A DNA stretch of 64,000 bases, taken from the NCBI GenBank assembly GCA_902702965.1, contig CACRXP010000038.1:1628137-1692136 (forward strand). Direction: 5' to 3'. Source of the DNA: Spirometra erinaceieuropaei (taxonomy: Eukaryota; Platyhelminthes; Cestoda; Diphyllobothriidea; Diphyllobothriidae). The notes beneath the pieces were generated by a model that worked only from the letters and a program-made list of their open reading frames with translations, was not told the origin of the DNA and did not search any database. This document shows positions 1 through 11,380 of the stretch, piece after piece; the stretch's first letter is position 1, and each line of letters starts with the position of its first letter. The translations under genes were made by a program, and so were the position numbers.

Positions 1-934
1 TCCGATATCCCATAAAGACAGATTCTGAATTACCTGTCTGTTAAGAACTTTAAAATAAGATGATTCTCGAAGGCTTCTACCGAATTACTGTGTTCGGGTG
101 CTCCTTTTCACGAAGATGATCGTTTGGGTCACATGTGAAGACTCATTCAAACATCAAACTTCATTTTCGAGAAAAATGACTATCCACAACGAAATTCAGC
201 AACGAATATGCCTAGGATCAATAAGAAAACTTTCCTTAATAAGTAACCTCTTTAGAAAGTGCTTTATTACTGCACTCCATTGACGGATCTCTGTGTACTT
301 TGCATTTTTGCACGGTAAGGCCAAGTAAAAACTGACACTTTTGGCCTTTTCTCTCACGTTCCTAGACAATACTGTTTTTCTACCGTAAACGTAAGAACAC
401 GCCTTTTTCTATACATTGAGGTCATTTCCGCTGCTTGTGCTCGCTTTTAGACTCCGTTCTTCGATTATGAATGCACGACAGACCGCCCATATAAATGCTG
501 ATATTTTGCTGAAACTATTAGTGTTTTGCTCGTTCTATTTCTGAATAAGGTATGCACAGAAACTAAACTACACGACAAGTAGTGTTTCCTATGTTCAAGA
601 CTGCAAATGACCAATCGGTGGTGGTCATTTATGTGACATCAGATGGAATTTTCTAAACGGAAACACAGTTTCAGCCCACTTAAACGAAGGAATCCCTATC
701 TGCGTTATTACTGCTCTTTAGGGTACCCAATCGCACAGATCTACTAATTTGACATTTAGGAATTGAAAAAACCTCTGGTTTTCTTAAAATAATCTTTGTG
801 CTACCAGGTTGATTACCACGGTTAACATCGGACATAAAATTAATTTTCGAATTCGGCTAAATAAGTTTATTAAAACTCTCGCGGATAAATTACTATCCCT
901 TCAATGGAAGAGTCGCTCAGATGCGTAACCGGAG

Positions 935-1168
935 TCTAGGACATGTATTAGCATAGGAAATTGCACGAGTACATCCCAACGTCCATTTTCGCCAAAATTT
1001 ACTGATATTTTACTTGATATAATTACGCAAACGCAATTTCTGAACAAGAAAAGGACATTTCATTGAAGGATGCGGATGAGTGAACAAAATGCGTAACGTT
1101 AAAGATGCCCAGAAATTCTCGCATCAGTTTCCGTTATCAGATTTCATGAAATATGTCACGTACTGTAT
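935..1168 (+). repeat. Dispersed repeat end, TIR-like (copy 1)
   Basis: This stretch matches 49190-49420 along its whole length, with shared words such as gagtgaacaaaatgcgtaac and ttcatgaaatatgtcacgta. It ends tcacgtactgtatg, resembling the reverse of the CAGT...GACCTATCTCATGAAA end of M1 subfamily 2. It is probably another non-autonomous family of the same transposon class. Confidence 0.6.
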
Positions 1169-1470
1169 GAATATTTTGGACGAAGTCCATCAGCCACAGC
1201 GGGATAACCGCGTTATATTCATTTACCGCTGACAGGCAATTAGTAGTATATTTTTGGCACAAAAAGATACCATGCTACGCCCAAATATCCTACTAGCTGC
1301 CTGTCGGCAGTTAATGAATATTAAGCGGTTATCTCGCGGTGGCTGATGGACTTCGGTCTGTGCCTATAGACCCTAGTATGAACTGATTTACTCCAAATTG
1401 GCAATTAATCCCTGAGGAAATTAAAAAGCAACAATTTCTAAACTGAAGTATCCGCCAGAAATCGGACCGG
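1160..1470. mobile_element. M2 foldback element, near-complete hairpin
   Basis: Bases 1183-1253 (gaagtccatcagccacagcg onward) are the reverse complement of 1284-1353 (ending tggctgatggacttc), with a loop of about 30 bp. The sequence continues outward as a flank ending gaggaaattaaaaagcaac. It is non-coding. Related sequence recurs at 1600, 1955, 22075, 32845, 33175 and 50405. Confidence 0.75.
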
Positions 1471-1575
1471 AATGCTGGGGGACCTATTAAAAAGCCGAAC
1501 CCCTCGCAGCCGTGCCATCCAGTGGCAGAATATCAGCGAAACACATGTCTGGGTCTTTAGATATTACCTACGTTA
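1440..1575 (+). repeat. Direct repeat flanking M2 (unit 1)
   Basis: The order gtatccgccagaaatcgg, agccgaacccctcgcagccg, tgccatccagtggcagaata and acatgtctgggtctttag recurs at 2097-2230 with about one difference in six. In both places it sits just 3' of an M2 arm. Confidence 0.65.
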
Positions 1576-1599
1576 CCAAGTGTGGTATATAATGCGAGC

Positions 1600-1790
1600 T
1601 ATGTATATACTACTGGTTGCCTGTTAGTAGTTTTTGAATATTACGCCTTTATTCCGCAATGGTTGATAGACTTTGGCCCGAATATCTATATTAAATTCTA
1701 GTCTATATCTATAAAACTTAATTCAAACTGATTCACTCCAAGTTAACGATTAATTTTCGAGGGAATTAAAATCCCGCAAGTAAGAAACTT
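1600..1790 (+). mobile_element. M2 foldback element, half copy
   Basis: This is the right half of the M2 unit: gttgcctgttagtagttttt, then aatggttgatagactttggc, then cgagggaattaaaatcccgc. The left arm is missing. Confidence 0.6.
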
Positions 1791-1954
1791 TGGTGTGTAA
1801 ATTTTCAACATTGCCTCCCCAGGTCGTCGCCGTATACAGTACACATGTCCCAAAATAGTTAACATATTAAGAACGCTTAAAAAATAAATTCTCGTTGCTC
1901 TGAAATGTGTTTCCAATTAGGAAGCATTACTTCTGGGGCTTGAAGGCTCAGACT

Positions 1955-2100
1955 GTATTTTGATATGGATAATACGCGGTTATTCGTCAGTGGCTGATGG
2001 ATTTCGGCCCAAAAATTCATATCAAAATCCAATCTCAGTCTACAGGCCTCAGAAGTTAGCAGTTCATTTTTGGGGAAATTAAAAAAGAATACAATTACAG
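1955..2100 (+). mobile_element. M2 foldback element, fragment
   Basis: The arm sequence cagtggctgatggatttcgg is followed by attcatatcaaaatccaatc and a tail ggggaaattaaaaaagaat. The following 2097-2230 is a direct repeat of 1440-1575. Confidence 0.6.
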
Positions 2101-2230
2101 AACTGGAGTATCTGCCAGAAAGCAAACGGGGAACGTTGGAGGACCCAATAATGAGCCGAACCCTTTCGCAATCGTGCCATACAGCGGCAGCATATCGGAG
2201 AAACACGCATGCCTGGGCTTTTAGCTAGTA
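2097..2230 (+). repeat. Direct repeat flanking M2 (unit 2)
   Basis: This is the second unit of the repeat at 1440-1575. It contains gccgaaccctttcgcaatcg and tgccatacagcggcagcata. A short related piece also follows the M2 copy at 22390. Confidence 0.65.
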
Positions 2231-3055
2231 CATGCGCTGAAAGTATGGTATCTTGTAACGCAAAAGAGTGGGTATTCAAACGATAGACAAGGACTGTTTT
2301 CATCGGCACAAACGACAATGTCCACTCCGTGGCCCACGAAGTGCGCTTACCACCGTGGACCTGCGCGCAAATTAGTTTAAAGTGAGACAGGCTTGCGCAG
2401 CATCTACCACCCCCGCTCTCCACCTTATCACCCCACCAGGCTCCGAGGACAACACAGTGCCAAGAGAAACGAAGCAGGGTCCAGACGCGCACATGCGCCT
2501 AGTTCGCGCAAGATGGACCAGGTTTCCACAGAGCGTGGATCAGATCTCACACACGTGGGAGCCCTACAGAGGTCACATAAAGGGGGAGGCATTGCAAATT
2601 GACTTTCAATTCTTAGGAAGGCCGAGTTATCCTGTCAGTTGGAGGACTTCTCAGCCACTACTTTTAGCCCGTCGTGACAGATTCATAGTGAGGAGCGCGT
2701 TGGTGCACCATGTGAGGGGAGTTTCCGATGTCGACCTTACTCTCTCCTCCCTTTCCCAAGTAGTTGTGGACTGTCCGAGCCTGCCAATCAACGATGGCGA
2801 AACCAGACGCAGTGGCTGACACGCGAAAAGGTCTGTGTTATATCCAACGCACGAATCATTATTCATTAAGGAATGGCACTTGAGATTTGTGCTGGAAGGG
2901 CAACCACCACTCCACCGATCGCGCTCCTTACCATGTCCCCTTAAAGCCTCCCGTTGGTGCCTGCTTTTCCTTTCCTCAGAGTACACAAAGCCCTAAATAT
3001 ATTAACGTAATGGGCTGATCCCCAAGAGATTTCCTATTATTTCCTCGTTCTCTAA

Positions 3056-3229
<174 letters not shown>

Positions 3230-4699
3230 TAAGTTCGGTGGAGCGTGCCCCTTTCTAGCCCTTTCGCCTCCCCCCCCCCCCCTAATTTTTATATTATTTC
3301 ATTATTGTCGTGTCCTGTGCTTCTCCCCCGTATCGTCCGGAAGGTGACCAGAGTGCATCCAGAACTGCTAACCTTCTGCTAAAATTTCCCTGCCAGGGCC
3401 AGTCAGTTGTGGAAATTCAACCTTTCTGACGTAGAAGGTGCTTCGAGGCTAAAATCATTGTCAGTAGTGTGTGGCGCACGCGGCATCATTCGTTTTGAAG
3501 TGCATCTGCCAGAGCTATGTCTGAACGGAAAGATTCTTCGGCTTTGCAAGCGTGAGCAAAGTCGTTAATAAATAAAAATGACCACCCCATGATCTGGTCC
3601 CCAGCCCAATTTTCAGGACGTTTCAAATTTTAAATGAGTCAGGGGCAAGCTTATGAGGAGCATTGGGATTTGACTCTCTTTCCCGAGTATAAGCGAGTTA
3701 TCTCATAAACGGGGAAACCGTCAAGTCCCGACTGTTAGCCCTTCGTGATCGATTCAAGGGTAGAGATTGCTTACATGGTTCTCATAGTAGGATATGAGAA
3801 CAGGATCCGCCCGTAATACAGCCGGCTTTTTGTGTCAAATTCCAGGAAATTAGGGTTTGAATTGAGGGCAGGTTTAGGGTTTAGACTGAGCTTGTGACTA
3901 AAGTTCTGGTTAGGGTCAGAACACGAGGATGGATACCTTTTTCTGACCGTTGCTATTCCCGCGTCCTATTTGGATGGTCAGTTAAGCAGTTCCGACCGCT
4001 TCAGGACATGATTGATTACTTATGGAGGTCTGGATCCGGGCTGGATAGACCTCACTCCCGCTCTTGTTCTCCCTCGCCCTCTTTTCTGCTGCCTTGGTCG
4101 ATCAGACTAGGGAGTTGATTAAGCACATTGACTGACTTGTGACGTGGGTTGCCGTTCAGCACTTCTCACACTCCGGCTGGGATTTCACAGGAAGGTGTGG
4201 GTGTCATAATGGCGATACTACAGGGGAGCCACGAGGACCGTGGTATCTTGTGGGCTGGTGATCTTTCGGTCTACCGCTTTAACTGACCGCGTTGTTTGAC
4301 ATATTGAGAGGTGCACCGAGTTGCCCTGAGAGAGTGCGCCTCGGGAGAGGTCTCAACCCCTCTCTCGCTCTCTCTCCCACGAACAGAAGTGGTCCCTCCG
4401 GAACCGTTGACTGGTTTGCATCGGTAGCGGTGGGCGACGTGTCGCGAAGTCGTCTGCCTACCTCCCCCCCCCCTCCCTCCCTGCTCCCTCCCCCCCATAT
4501 GCTGACCACTAATTTGGCCCGATCCAGACTTCAACACGTACGAAGGTCTCACAGCAGTGCGAGGTGCAGATATTCTCACATGACGTTTCACCGTTATGTC
4601 ATTGGCAACTTTCATAGCGTTTGTTATGTGAGCGATCTGTGATTTCCGTTTATAGTTGACATACGTGTGACTTAATAGACCCATACATTGTCAAAAGGC

Positions 4700-4811
4700 G
4701 CCTTAAGTCAGGTTATTAAGGGAATGAGGCTTTCGCCTTTGAGTTCCCTATTCATATCGATAATTAGAAACAGAATCAACAATTACACCAGCAAATGCGG
4801 AAATTCAAAAG
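4700..4811 (-). repeat. LINE 3' untranslated tail with stem-loop
   Basis: Downstream (on the minus strand) of the reverse-transcriptase frame is a short 3' UTR. It contains, read on the minus strand, agggaactcaaaggc-GAAA-gcctcattccct (4719-4749), a hairpin closed by a GNRA tetraloop. No poly(A) is visible. A 3' terminal hairpin is a plausible template-recognition signal for the element's own reverse transcriptase. Confidence 0.55.
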
Positions 4812-5276
4812 TTAGCGGTAACTGTGAGCCAGGCGCAAACTGCCGCCGCTAAAACAATCGTGAATATATGTACAGTAGTTTCTCAGAAAATGAGCATCTA
4901 GTCTACACTTAAAGGATTCGACAGTTTCGGAAAAAACCACCGCACCCGGGAGTCCGTTCCATGCCCCGATGGCCCTGTGAGAGAAGGCGTTCCGTCGGAC
5001 GTCTGAATGAGCCAGCTTCCTTTGCAGTTTGAAGGGATGACCACTCAGATGGTCAGTCCCGGCTAATTCGAAGAATTCATCAAAGTCTAGGGCGCATTCA
5101 CGGCCTCTGACAATCCTGTAGGTTTGAATGAGATCGCCGCGCGGTTGCCGGTAAGTTAGAGGAAACAGATTTAGTTCGGTCGGCCTGGTTTCGTAAGGCA
5201 GATGGTTAAGATTCTTGACCATCTTCGTAGCCATCGCCTGTACTCTTTCCAGTCGTTGATCGTCTTTCTCCTTCAA
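4812..5276 (-). pseudogene. Non-LTR retrotransposon reverse transcriptase, C-terminal end
   Basis: This open frame of 154 codons matches the tail of CR1/Jockey/RTE-type ORF2 proteins. It begins with the ERVQAMATKMVKNL block, followed by LPYETRPTELNLFPLTYRQP, RGDLIQTYRIV, then RRNAFSHRAIGAWNGLPGAV and FKCRLDAHF. In the family this region follows the reverse-transcriptase thumb, and its motifs (ER-Q--ATK, L-L--L--RR-RGDLI, R----WN-LP) are diagnostic. The polymerase core and endonuclease are absent, so the copy is strongly 5'-truncated, as is usual for LINEs. The methionine given as a start has no meaning here. No frameshift is seen inside the fragment. Confidence 0.85.
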
Positions 5277-5285
5277 CGACTGGAA
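5247..5285. repeat. 13-bp inverted repeat at the LINE 5' truncation point
   Basis: The sequences ttccagtcgttga (5247-5259) and tcaacgactggaa (5273-5285) are exact reverse complements with a 13-bp spacer. The pair sits exactly where coding homology to the LINE stops. Confidence 0.7.
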
Positions 5286-6321
5286 GGACTAGGAGGGCTC
5301 GGGCCGTGTTATTTTACCGAGCCTCTCCGTGCATCCGCATATGGTCGAATAGGCCGATGTGATACTTGAATATCCTGGGTCAGCGCGGGCAGGGGGGGGT
5401 GAATGTCATATGTTGGTAGGGATACAGACAGTGGATCTCCGGTCACACTGTGATGGGCTTGCAGGCAACCTACCAGGTTGATTCGTGATCCGAATGGGCA
5501 GTCACAATTCGGGGACAGGTTGGCAGTGTGCCTACGTTTTGGTGGTGGTGGTGGCGGACGTCCCCTGTGCCCTAACTGTGTCCCCGTTGCCGGAGCGAAG
5601 CAGGAAGGTCCGACACCGGCAAACCAGGGCGGCAACGTGATGCCATTAGTAAGGACAGGTGGGAGGCCTGTCTTTCCTGACGAGAATTCTGGTGGTTTGT
5701 GCTGTAGAGAAGTTGGGTTAGTGGTTTTGACATTGCAGTTAGTCGGGATGTGTCAACCGAGGTCAGCGCATGTCCCGAATGTCGGTTGACAGGAGGGACA
5801 TATTGGCATGGCCTGGGTTTCGATGGCGGCGGCGGCGTTGGTCCTCGACATTCGCGTCTTCCATGTCTCTTGGTTCGCTCTAACCTCCCCCCCCCCTCGG
5901 AGGTGGTTGGTCTGGCTTTTACAACAGTTCATCAAGCCTACCGGCCCAGCTGAACAGCTTCTTCGGTGTACTCCTTGCTTTCCATATGCATGGACGAGAT
6001 TATCAGGGCGTCCGCGTGTAGTCAATTTTCCCATCTTTCTTACCAACACGCATAGCAATGCCACTTTTGTCAAGGCAGTAGTCCTGCATATTCCCAGTTT
6101 TGCGTGGGGGGAGGGAGAATATCGTGGCGATTCGGGATTGGGTGTTGTAGCCTATCAAAGGATCCACTCACGCTTGGGGAGCCGAGTGCCCACTTCATCA
6201 CGGATCTAAATGTTTACTATGACGAAAATCATCAGGCAGGCGAGCCTGTCGACAGCTGGCACCTGCATGGAGGTCGCAGTACTCATCCACTGGCGTTAGT
6301 CGGTACAAAAGGGGTGAGGTC

Positions 6322-6800
6322 GAAATCCTCGCAAGGGGTGACAACCGCGTGAGCCGCGAGCTGCTCGAGCCATGGTTCTCAGGCCCGCAATCCATCAACA
6401 AGCGCAATGACTTCCCGGTACCATATTCCCTGCTAGGATTTTCCCTGGGCAGGGGAATCAATCACGCGGAGAGGGCGCGGGCGAGCAATTATCTCAGTGA
6501 CAGTGGGCCAATTTGCGGAGCAATCGTCACACCAGCATCCAGCACGGATGACGAAATCACGGCCATTAACGACTCGGACTGACAATCCACCATTGCATCA
6601 ATTACGACCTCAGCGGTGGTTGTGGGAGCTGCTAATTACAGTGTGCATATGGCCCCACGGCAGCCACGTTCTATAAATACTGTACTCCTTGTGCCACCAT
6701 CACCTTTATCTGTGACTGTCTCTGATGATGGATTCGAGTGAGAATCCGAAACGTCGGGCCAATAAATTTCTTGTTCCATTGATCGCATCTTCGTCTTCCA
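6322..6800 (+). mobile_element. Penelope-like element, 3' fragment (P1)
   Basis: The fragment starts inside the GIY-YIG endonuclease end of the PLE protein (EILARGDNRVSRELLEPWFS, then GPQSINKRNDFPVPYSLLGF). This is collinear with the minus-strand copy at 25222-26190. The frame continues to ITAINDSD and a stop at 6582, followed by a 3' UTR with tataaatactgtactccttg, a hammerhead-like core at 6722-6755 and a tail aataaatttcttgttccatt ending in cttcgtcttcc. It is 5'-truncated, with about 87 intact codons. PLEs are retroelements whose protein joins a telomerase-like reverse transcriptase to a GIY-YIG nuclease. Confidence 0.8.
6722..6755 (+). ncRNA. Candidate hammerhead-ribozyme core in PLE tail
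   Basis: CTGATGA (6722-6728), one extra T, then stem II GGATTC (6730-6735), loop GAGTGA and GAATCC (6742-6747), then GAAA (6748-6751) and CGTC. CUGANGA, stem II and GAAA are the conserved hammerhead core. The stem is a perfect 6 bp. PLEs are known to carry hammerhead motifs in their tails. The T between CTGATGA and the stem is atypical, and ACGT could act as a very short stem III only between two tandem or paired copies. Activity is inferred, not shown. Confidence 0.55.
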
Positions 6801-7112
6801 AAACTGATATCTTCTACGTGTTTGGGCTTGAACAATCGAAGGAGAAAAGGTGCATTGATCATTGCATGTCCGCCTCGGTCAGGCTGTGTGGCGCAGAGCC
6901 GTCAGCACATAAGTCGTAGATGCTTATTCGTGGTGCTTTCGTTTCTGACTTAATAGGACGAACATGGAGTAGCCGCCAATCAGCCCCATACCCGATTCTG
7001 ATTTTAGGCTGCTTTTCACGGTAGGCCTTCATAGGCATCACAGAGAACATGTGGTTGAAGAGGATAGGATTGAGCGTACAACTCTTCTTCACCCCCTTCT
7101 TCATCTCACATG

Positions 7113-8104
7113 CAGTATGTGGGCTAATTCATGAAGTGTCAACCGAAATTCCGAAATGTGTTTTCGTTTCCAAAAGATTAACTAAGTAGGGTTGTAAAAC
7201 CAGTCAGCCTGCAGCATAATTCTATAATATTCCAGTTACCTCAGAATGCCGGATTGCGAACGGACTTCCATCCAGCCGCATGCAAAAACCACACTCTGTA
7301 AAAATGACTACTTATGTAGCATGAATTTTCCTCATTAATTTTCGATGCCCTTAAATATTCAATTATATTTCATGGAAGGCATGCATAAAAATATCCATTC
7401 TTTTGCTCATTCGGTAGAAAATTACGTCCTCCTCCAATCTTATACTCAAGGGAGGGTATTATTAGGTTTTTGAAAACTTTTTCAATTTCCGAATAATTTT
7501 TAACCCGCTCTACCGTTACGCTTGGATTCAGGGTTTTTAAACTACAAACCGTATATTTTCTGCGTACGGAAAACCACGCATTTCTCTACGGCAATAAAGG
7601 GGATCATATAGGGTTCATAAAATTTAACAGTGGATTTGATCCATGTTGTTAACTTTACAAGCCACTTAGGTAAATGCAGAGACCTGACGTTTTATCAACA
7701 GCCATTTTACAGTATTAAAAAGTTTCACAATTAGAAACTTTTTTAAAACCGAATTGTGTTCCTCGTTCGAGTAAAAAACTAGAGGAAGGCGTAATTATCT
7801 GCCGAATGAGCGAAAGAATGAATGTTTTTATGTACTTTTTCCATGAAATATAATTGGACATTTAAGGGCATCGAAAATCAATGAGAAAAAGTCATGTTAC
7901 TTAAGAAGTCATTTTTTACAGAGTGTAGTTTTTGAATGCAACCGGAAGGAAGTTTTTTCGAAAGCCGGCATCCTGCGGTAACTGACATATTATAGATTTC
8001 TGTTGCAGGCTGACTAGTTTTACAACCCTACTTAATTTATCTTTTCGAAACGAAAACGCATTTCGGAATTTCGGTTGACATTTCGTGAGTTAGCCCACCT
8101 ACTG
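7113..8104 (+). mobile_element. M1 foldback element, full copy 1
   Basis: This non-coding element of about 990 bp starts cagtatgtgggctaattcat and ends gttagcccacctactg, followed by TA. The left arm (about 7113-7480) and the right arm (about 7735-8104) are imperfect reverse complements. For example, the left arm carries attttcgatgcccttaaa and the right arm carries its complement tttaagggcatcgaaaat. About 240 bp of unpaired core separates them and fixes the orientation. CAGT-type ends next to TA are the hallmark of Tc1/mariner-mobilised MITEs, so this is inferred to be a non-autonomous element of that class. The base pair before the left end is TG, a decayed TA. Confidence 0.85.
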
Positions 8105-8107
8105 TAT

Positions 8108-9050
8108 ATCTGAGACCGATCCACTCGCAATAACGAGTGACAACATACTGCCCCGTGGTTGTCTGGTCGTCTTTGTAAATCGTACTGGAAATCCGAGTTT
8201 CAGTATTGATTTCCAGCTTCCATAATTGCTCACTCTGTCAAGCGTCTTCGTGGGCTCAACAAAGGACGTGGAGATACTGGGCCTCAGTTCTTGGAGATCT
8301 ACATGCAGTTTACGGACTTCAAAGGTCATGTCCTTGGTTCGACGGTGTTTACGGAATATGCATTCTATTTTTGGAAGAGGTTTCGGCTAGACACAGGAGT
8401 GTGGATTCCTCCATTGCAGGCAGACTCACGTTAACTTCCAAGGGTACCTATTTTCGTATCTTAACCGTGATCGTAACCATGGTAGCCCAAACCCCAATGT
8501 TAACCATCATACCCCTGGGCCTCCTAATCCTAACGCTAATCCCCCTGTGATACGGGGTGTCCGTATTCCCCTGCCCATCCGGAGTTTCTGACCCGGGTGT
8601 GTGCCCGGGCGATTCACTAATAGGAGGGAAGAAGTGCCTTGCTTGCAATACTGAATTGAGAGGTCCCGCGACGATTGTCGCAGACCTAGCAGTCCGCTTT
8701 CGTTTGTAGAGGTGAACAATTATGACATCCCCGAAGTCCCGTAGTAATAGCGAGATCAGTCTGCTCAGATCCTGCGAACCATCGCGTTTGTAGACTTCTG
8801 ACGAAAGTGAGTCGACTCTAAGTGCTTTTTTGTTGCAATTCTTCGCGCTCTCCTGGTTTTCTGTTGTAAAGATCCGCATGTGGTGTAATCGGTTGCTGGC
8901 TGTCTCAAGTGATTGTAAATATGCGATCAAGGGCAGACGCGAGGTGCTCGGCCAAACACTCCCTTAATCTTCATTTTCTCCAAGTGTAGATTTATGCCGT
9001 CAGAACTGGTCAGCGAGGCAGTCCGTTGCGTCAAGAGCTGTGGGCTACTA
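8108..9050 (-). other. Unrecognised inter-element segment with a 160-codon minus frame
   Basis: This segment lies between two M1 copies and is less AT-rich than they are. The minus strand is open for about 160 codons (8448-8930) and again for 76 codons (8099-8329), with no recognisable motif, no splice context and no methionine-led start in good order. It could be the remains of an unknown mobile-element protein or chance. I assign no function. Confidence 0.3.
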
Positions 9051-9177
9051 GAATGTGTCCGAGAAGTTATTGATCTCCGCGAGGACTAAGTATCCTCCGA
9101 GTTCTTTGACCTTGCCGGTCAACCAACCATTGTGCGTCTTCCTCAGCTGTTTTTGCAGCAATTACTTTCCCCATCGA

Positions 9178-9826
9178 AAGAATAGGGTTTTAAAAAAGTT
9201 TCTAATTGTGAAAATTTTTAATATCATAAAATGGCCGTTGATAAAACGTCATGTCTCTGCATTTACCAACGTGGCTTGTAAAGTTAACAATACTGATCAA
9301 CTCCAATGCTACATTTTATGAACCCTATATGGGCTCCTCTTATTACCGTAGAGAAATGTGTGGTTTTTCGTACGCGGAGAATATACGGCTTGTAGTTTGG
9401 GAATCCTGAATCCAAGTATAACGGCAGAGCCGGTTCAAAATTATTCGGGAATTGGAAAATTTTTTTAAAACCGAATTATACTCTTCTTTTGAGTATGAAA
9501 TTGGAAGAAGGCGTGATTTCCTACCGAATGAGCGAAAGATTGAATATTTTTTATGCAGGTTTTCCATGAAATATAATTGGACTTTTAGGGATATCGAAAA
9601 TTAATGAGGAAAATGCCTGCTACTTAAGTAGTCATTTTTACAAAGTGCAGTTTTTGCATGCATCCGCAAGGAAGTTCATTCGAAATCCGGCTTCCTGAGG
9701 TAATTGACTTATTATAGAATTATGCTGCAGGCTGATTAGTTTGACATCCTTACTTAAATAATCTTTCCGAGACGAAAACACATTTCGGAATTTCGGTTGA
9801 CACTTCATGAGTTAGCCCACCTACTG
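9178..9826 (-). mobile_element. M1 foldback element, half copy
   Basis: The core is in the opposite orientation to the copy at 7113 and is followed by one intact arm ending gttagcccacctactg before TA at 9827. The other arm is missing, and homology begins abruptly inside the core near 9178. Confidence 0.8.
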
Positions 9827-9949
9827 TATGTTCCCCCTTGTGTGTGAACTCCTATTGTGTGCCCTCGAGGGCCAGGTCGTGCATGTGGCGCGCGCAGACG
9901 GGCTCTCTAACTCTGTCAGTCATTGCATCCGTTCACCGCTCCAGACATC

Positions 9950-10400
9950 TGATCGGCCGGGACAGCGGCTGGGGCCTGTGAATGGGAAGAGAGAGTGAGG
10001 TCGACAACTCAGCGCATTTTCTTCACCATAAACCACCTGACGCGCTCGAAGCCATCACGGCGCGCTAAAAGTACGGTGGAGGGCTGCCAACTAACAGGAT
10101 AACTCGAACCTCGTAGTCCGACCCTGTGTGGAGTGGCGGACTGGTGGCTGCAAGGACTCCTTCTTAATGTGACTTTTATGGCATTCCCAATTAGAAGGAG
10201 CAGAGCCGGGTGGGGCGGCACGCCTAGAGGCGGCTCCAGACGCGCCCTCCCCGGTCTTCTTGACTGTGTCTTGACACCGGGACCAGTTGGGAAGGGAGGA
10301 GAGAATGCGGCGATGCTGCTAAAGTCTTCTATCCTATAAACTAATTCACGTGCAAGTCATCATCCCTGCCCACATCCTGCTGTAAAGCACACGGTGGACG
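9950..10400 (+). repeat. Family C GC-rich repeat, copy
   Basis: The sequences cggcacgcctagaggcggct, ccccggtcttcttgactgtg, ttgacaccgggaccagttgg and cctataaactaattcacgtg follow the order of the family's best copies (57900 and 22450). The left part, with an inverted piece (10009-10100), corresponds to a segment also seen at 2620-2790. Confidence 0.6.
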
Positions 10401-10402
10401 TA

Positions 10403-11380
10403 CAGTGAGTGACCTATCTCATGAAATGTTGGCTGAAATTCTGAAATGCGTTTTCGACTAGGAAGGATTACTTGGTCGCGCTTGTAAAACATAGTCTTAT
10501 ATCATTTCGGACTTGGCAGGATGTCGGCTTTTAAATGCTCTACTTTTCAATCTCCTGTAGAAGGGTCGCTCGGTAAAAAATGACTACATAAGTAGCATGC
10601 ATTTTTCCTATTGATTTTCGATGGTCTTGGAAATTCAAATATATTTTATAGAAACCATAAACAAAAATAGGCTTTCTTTTAGTCAATCAATTGAGAATCA
10701 CGTCTGCTTTATATTTTATACTTAGAGAAGGAGTATAATTGGGTTTCAAAAAGTTTCTAATTATGAGATTTTTTAAGACCATGCAATGTCCATTGACACA
10801 GCATCGTACCTGGCCGTTTACCACCGCTCCTCGTGAAATGTACAACATGGTCCGCATCCATTACAAAATTTTATGGACTGTGTATGGTATCTCTTTAATG
10901 CCATAGAAAAATATGTCATTTTCTTTACGCGGAACGCATGCACCTTGTAGAGTTCAATAACTAAGCGCTAATGCTACGAGTGATCAGGCTCAAAATTATT
11001 CGGCAATTAGGAAACTTTTAAAAACCTAATTATACTCCTTCCTTAAATATAAAATATAAAGAAGACGTGATTCTCTATTGATTGACTAAAAGAAAGCATA
11101 TGCTTGTTTATGGTTTCTATAAAATATATTCGAATTTCCAAGACCATCGAAAATCAATAGGAAAAATGCATGCTACTTATGTAGTCATTTTTTACCGAGC
11201 GACCCTTCTACAGGAGATTGCAAAGTAGAGCATTTAAAAGCTGACATCCTGCCAAGTCCGAAATGTTATAATAGTATGTCTTAAGATAATCAGTATTACA
11301 ACCGCGACCAAGTAATCCTTCCTAATCGAAAACGAATTTCGGAATTTCAGCCAACATTTCATGAGATAGGACACTCACTG
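10403..11380 (-). mobile_element. M1 foldback element, subfamily 2, full copy
   Basis: The element begins cagtgagtgacctatctcat after TA and ends atgagataggacactcactg before CA (decayed TA). Both arms are present and complementary over roughly 360 bp (attttcgatggtcttggaaa against tttccaagaccatcgaaaat). Its end sequence and arm differ consistently from the 7113/43354 type and match the copy at 16729. The core appears inverted relative to copy 1. Confidence 0.85.
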
